Below, piece after piece: positions 6,941 through 8,401 of a stretch of 8,401 nt of DNA; the stretch's first letter is position 1; each line of letters begins with the position of its first letter. Below the pieces are notes generated by a model. That model was not told where the DNA came from. It ran no database searches and saw only the letters and a program-made list of their open reading frames with translations. Origin of the DNA: Microbacteriaceae bacterium. GTDB lineage: Bacteria; Actinomycetota; Actinomycetes; Actinomycetales; Microbacteriaceae. The stretch lies in assembly GCA_030840185.1 (NCBI GenBank), contig JAUZFY010000359.1:1-8401 (forward strand), written 5' to 3'. A program made the translations under genes and the position numbers.

Positions 6941-7978
6941 TCAGCTTTCGGCGAGAATTTCGCGAACGCGCGGTGCGACGACGGTGCCATAGAGCTCGAT
7001 GCTCTTCATGAGTTTGTCGTGGCCGAGGGTGCCGTTGCTGTACTTGAGATCGAAGCGGTCCAGCCCAAGGGTCTTCGCTGTTGTGGCGATCTTGTTGGCG
7101 ACGGTCTCCGGCGATCCGACGTAGAGCGAACCGGTGTCCGCCTCGTGCTCGAAGGATTCGCGGCTCATCGGACCCCACCCGCGCTCCCTGCCGATGCGGT
7201 TGGTCATCTCGGAGTGGTGCGGCCACAGCTCTTCCCGTGCCTGCTCGTCGGTGTCGGCGATGTGTCCGGGGGAGTGCACGCCGATCATTGGGGTGGGCTG
7301 GCCGAACTGGGCGAGAGCGCGGTGGAACAGGTCAACGTAGGGGGCGAATCGAGCCGGCTCACCGCCGATGATGGCGAGAGCGAGGTTGAAGCCGTACCGT
7401 GCGGTACGCACCACCGACTCCGGACTGCCACCCACGCCGACCCAGGTGGTCAGCAGTCCGTTGTCAACCCGTGGGAAGACGGACTGATCGCTGAGCGAGC
7501 TGCGGGTCGCGCCCGACCAGGTGACGGGCTGTTGCGTGCGGAGCTCGGAAAACAGCTCGAGTTTTTCCTCGAAGAGCTCCTGGTACCGGGTGAGGTCGAA
7601 ACCGAAGAGAGGGAAGGACTCGGTGAATGACCCGCGCCCGAGAGTGATCTCTGCCCGGCCGCCCGACAGCCCGTCGAGGGTGGCGAATCTCTCGTACACC
7701 CGCACCGGGTCATCCGAACTCAGCACGGTGACTCCGGTACCGAACCGGATGTTTTCGGTGCGCGCGGCGATCGCGGCGAGAACCACCTCGGGCGCCGAGA
7801 CGGAGAATTCCTTGCGGTGGTGCTCGCCCACTCCGATGTAGTCGAGACCGACGCCGTCGGCCAGAACGGCTTGTTCGAGCAGATTACGCAAGACCTGACC
7901 GTAACCGAGCGGATTTCCCTCGCTGTCGTTGGTGACATCGCCAAAGGTGTCGACTCCGAGTTGGAGCTGTTGCGTCAT
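6941..7978 (-). CDS. LLM-class (bacterial luciferase-like) flavin-dependent monooxygenase
   Basis: A 345-residue TIM-barrel enzyme of the luciferase-like superfamily, which uses reduced FMN or F420 to oxidise organic substrates. Visible family features are LGVDTFGDV at the first strand (7-15), YIGVGEHHRKEF at 47-58, FGTGVTVLSSDDPVRVYERFATLDGLSGGRAEITLGRGS from 79 to 117 with the cofactor-binding GRGS, and VGSPETVANKI at 287-297. The length is normal for single-subunit members. The ATG at 7978 has a good Shine-Dalgarno, GAAAGG at 7985-7990, 6 nt upstream. It lies between menC and a MarR-type regulator on the same strand, with gaps of 116 and 73 bp. An inverted repeat at 8012-8027 may be its operator. 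The substrate and the choice of FMN or F420 cannot be decided here; no partner flavin reductase is seen in the window. Confidence 0.9.
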   Translation of the reverse strand: MTQQLQLGVDTFGDVTNDSEGNPLGYGQVLRNLLEQAVLADGVGLDYIGVGEHHRKEFSVSAPEVVLAAIAARTENIRFGTGVTVLSSDDPVRVYERFATLDGLSGGRAEITLGRGSFTESFPLFGFDLTRYQELFEEKLELFSELRTQQPVTWSGATRSSLSDQSVFPRVDNGLLTTWVGVGGSPESVVRTARYGFNLALAIIGGEPARFAPYVDLFHRALAQFGQPTPMIGVHSPGHIADTDEQAREELWPHHSEMTNRIGRERGWGPMSRESFEHEADTGSLYVGSPETVANKIATTAKTLGLDRFDLKYSNGTLGHDKLMKSIELYGTVVAPRVREILAES

Positions 7979-7984
7979 GCTGTG

Positions 7985-7990
7985 CCTTTC
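7985..7990 (-). promoter_or_regulatory. Shine-Dalgarno GAAAGG of the LLM monooxygenase gene
   Basis: GAAAGG lies 6 nt before the ATG at 7978 on the minus strand and fixes that start. This gene thus has a conventional leader, unlike aspS, the histidine phosphatase gene and the marR-type gene, which lack such a site. Confidence 0.7.
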
Positions 7991-8011
7991 GGGCCTGGTC
8001 CTCTATTGGCG

Positions 8012-8027
8012 TGCATGTGTGCATGCA
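8012..8027. promoter_or_regulatory. Inverted repeat TGCATG-N4-CATGCA upstream of the monooxygenase, candidate MarR operator
   Basis: The arms TGCATG and CATGCA are perfect 6-bp complements around TGTG; the right half also forms the 8-bp palindrome TGCATGCA (8020-8027). The repeat lies 34-49 bp upstream of the monooxygenase ATG, where a dimeric repressor would block the promoter. On the minus strand a loose pair TTGCAT / TAGAGG with a 17-bp spacer would place the repeat across the -35 and spacer. That promoter call is weak and is not annotated separately. The remaining 7979-8094 gap shows nothing else clear. Confidence 0.45.
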
Positions 8028-8094
8028 AACGCATTGGCCGGTAACGCGGGCACGCGCGCGTCTATTCCGCAATTCCCGGCCTGGTCCGCGGGGC

Positions 8095-8401
8095 TCAGCC
8101 CTCCAGCAGTCGGTAGCAGCTCTCGATGCGCGCGGCCCACCAGTGACCGCGGTCAGCGCCGGCGGCGAATCGGTCGAGCAGCGCGCCGTCCGGGGTCACC
8201 CGCCGCACCTCGATAGCGCCGTTGCTGGCGACAAGCGGATCGGCGGTGACATCGCTGTCGAGCAGGCTCACCGTGGCCAGCCCGCAGTCGTAGGGCAGGT
8301 CGGCGACCGATGCGGCGAGGAAGGCCCCCATCGATATTCCGACCGAGGTCTCGAGCGCACTCGACACGACGACCGGAAGCCCCGCCTGCTCGATGACCGA
8401 C
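8095..8401 (-). CDS. menC: o-Succinylbenzoate synthase, C-terminal part (gene continues past the window edge)
   Basis: The last 101 codons and stop of an enolase-superfamily enzyme that dehydrates SHCHC to o-succinylbenzoate in menaquinone biosynthesis. The in-window protein starts SVIEQAGLPVVVSSALETSVGISMG: the final barrel strand with SSALETSVG is typical of actinobacterial MenC. The tail has GLATVSLLDSDVTADPL, a TPDG turn and WWAARIESCYRLL, which also resemble MenC. The catalytic lysines and metal ligands of the enolase fold lie upstream, outside the window, so integrity cannot be judged. The open frame runs to the right edge without a stop; the GTG at 8367 is internal, not a start. It points the same way as the monooxygenase and marR-type genes. 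Confidence 0.85.
   Translation of the reverse strand, partial: SVIEQAGLPVVVSSALETSVGISMGAFLAASVADLPYDCGLATVSLLDSDVTADPLVASNGAIEVRRVTPDGALLDRFAAGADRGHWWAARIESCYRLLEG

Noticed and set aside
7884..8072. Small minus-strand frame of 62 codons over the monooxygenase start
   Set aside because: It is out of frame with the monooxygenase, arginine-rich, without a ribosome-binding site, and overlaps the operator region.
8040..8094. GC-rich CGCGCGCG-containing stretch after menC as a terminator
   Set aside because: No stem of useful length followed by T residues was found on the minus strand.

Overview
The window looks like ordinary chromosomal DNA of a high-GC actinobacterium, most likely from or near the Microbacteriaceae. 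Three things support this: GC-rich codon use, an archaeal-type aspartyl-tRNA synthetase of about 460 residues, and the gene order histidine phosphatase - resA-like - ccdA - resB - ccsB, which matches the actinobacterial cytochrome c biogenesis (system II) cluster (Rv0525-Rv0529 in Mycobacterium tuberculosis, from memory). This placement is inference; no search was run.

Layout. Positions 1-168 (+) hold a diverged, inverted copy of the 3' part of aspS that breaks off abruptly. The intact aspS follows on the minus strand (202-1593). A 148-bp divergent intergenic region separates it from a plus-strand operon at 1742-6368: a histidine phosphatase, a TlpA/ResA-type thioredoxin lipoprotein, CcdA, ResB and CcsB/CcsA. 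All four junctions overlap by 1 to 17 bp, so the genes are probably co-transcribed and translationally coupled. Converging on this operon are three minus-strand genes: menC (8095-8401, 3' end only), a luciferase-like flavin-dependent monooxygenase (6941-7978) and a MarR-type regulator with a lysine-rich N-terminal tail (6382-6867). Only 13 bp separate ccsB from the regulator, and a perfect small palindrome overlaps the ccsB stop codon.

How the genes work together. CcdA would move electrons from the cytoplasm across the membrane to the ResA-like lipoprotein, which would reduce the CXXCH cysteines of apocytochrome c outside the membrane. ResB and CcsB would export haem and ligate it. MenC makes a menaquinone precursor, so the region has a respiratory theme. 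The monooxygenase and MarR regulator are a plausible regulator-target pair, but the substrate and inducer cannot be read from the sequence.

I see no CRISPR array, tRNA, rRNA, transposase or phage gene, and nothing that amounts to an undescribed system. The item most worth checking is the diverged inverted aspS fragment at the left edge, which may be a chimeric contig end or a real recombination scar. The next best are three candidate leaderless promoters and two candidate operator sites around the monooxygenase and regulator genes.
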